Source: Io17-Chloro-G2 sp963663135 (lineage in GTDB: Bacteria > Chloroflexota > Dehalococcoidia > Lucifugimonadales > UBA3495). Taken from it: a stretch of 64,000 bases of DNA. The notes beneath the pieces are model-generated. The model made no database searches. It was not told the DNA's origin and was given only the letters and a program-made list of their open reading frames with translations. Location: the NCBI GenBank assembly GCA_963663135.2, contig CAXXRM010000003.1:1-64000 (forward strand). Direction: 5' to 3'. Position numbers and translations under genes: made by a program. Position 1 is the first letter of the stretch, and the number at the start of each line of letters is the position of its first letter. Below are positions 63,932-64,000 of the stretch, piece after piece.

Positions 63932-64000
63932 CTCTACCCCTTCGATTTGGAGCTAACGTCAGAATACTATAGGTTGTCGGGAGTTTAGGAGCGCTGGGCA

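Overview
The window looks like a GC-rich bacterial chromosome or metagenome contig, most plausibly a Chloroflexota of the Dehalococcoidia/SAR202 type. The taxonomic call is an inference. It rests on threonine/proline-rich lipoproteins with Ala-Cys-Gly-Gly lipoboxes, giant surface proteins with a C-terminal membrane anchor rather than an LPxTG or outer-membrane signal, and two F420-type enzyme genes at the right end. No rRNA or ribosomal protein gene is present to confirm it.

Layout. 1-8108 holds the 3' part of a giant Calx-beta/Ig/fibronectin repeat protein that contains a 1,644-bp tandem duplication. 9099-13111 is a two-gene operon, a SNF2 helicase followed by a SWIM zinc-finger protein. 14970-29547 is one very large cadherin-like surface gene (about 4,860 residues if one extra base near 25737 is discounted), followed by a hairpin terminator. 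29.6-45.2 kb is a patchwork on the minus strand: a leucine-rich-repeat lipoprotein, three tRNA genes (Ala, probably Arg, Trp), an ISAs1 relic carrying an intact IS630-type element, a broken endonuclease/exonuclease/phosphatase gene, a Uma2-type nuclease, several small genes, an LRR plus twin six-bladed TolB-propeller lipoprotein, and a hicAB module. 45.5-50.5 kb holds an IS607-type tnpA/tnpB pair, gene relics, a fused nucleotidyltransferase-HEPN protein lying between two 173-bp MITE-like repeats, and a lipoprotein truncated by one of those repeats. 51.2-54.2 kb is a metalloprotease-LRR lipoprotein. 55-62.6 kb is a toxin-antitoxin island (AbiEi/AbiEii, hicBA, a ribbon-helix-helix protein with an 18-bp palindromic operator) built around copies of one secreted-protein family. 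The right end carries a broken F420 nitroreductase-like gene and an intact luciferase-like F420 oxidoreductase.

How it fits together. This is an accessory region dominated by cell-surface and secreted proteins and by selfish or defence modules. A family of secreted proteins ending in a Tyr-Asp-Pro-Asp-Pro-Asp domain occurs five times (two intact, three degraded), at the edges of mobile or toxin-antitoxin blocks. A roughly 660-bp direct repeat (end of that family plus an IS remnant) brackets the hicBA/RHH block and could mediate its excision. Many long genes are broken by single-base indels. This pattern fits uncorrected long-read indels as well as pseudogene decay, so the broken genes are reported with both readings.
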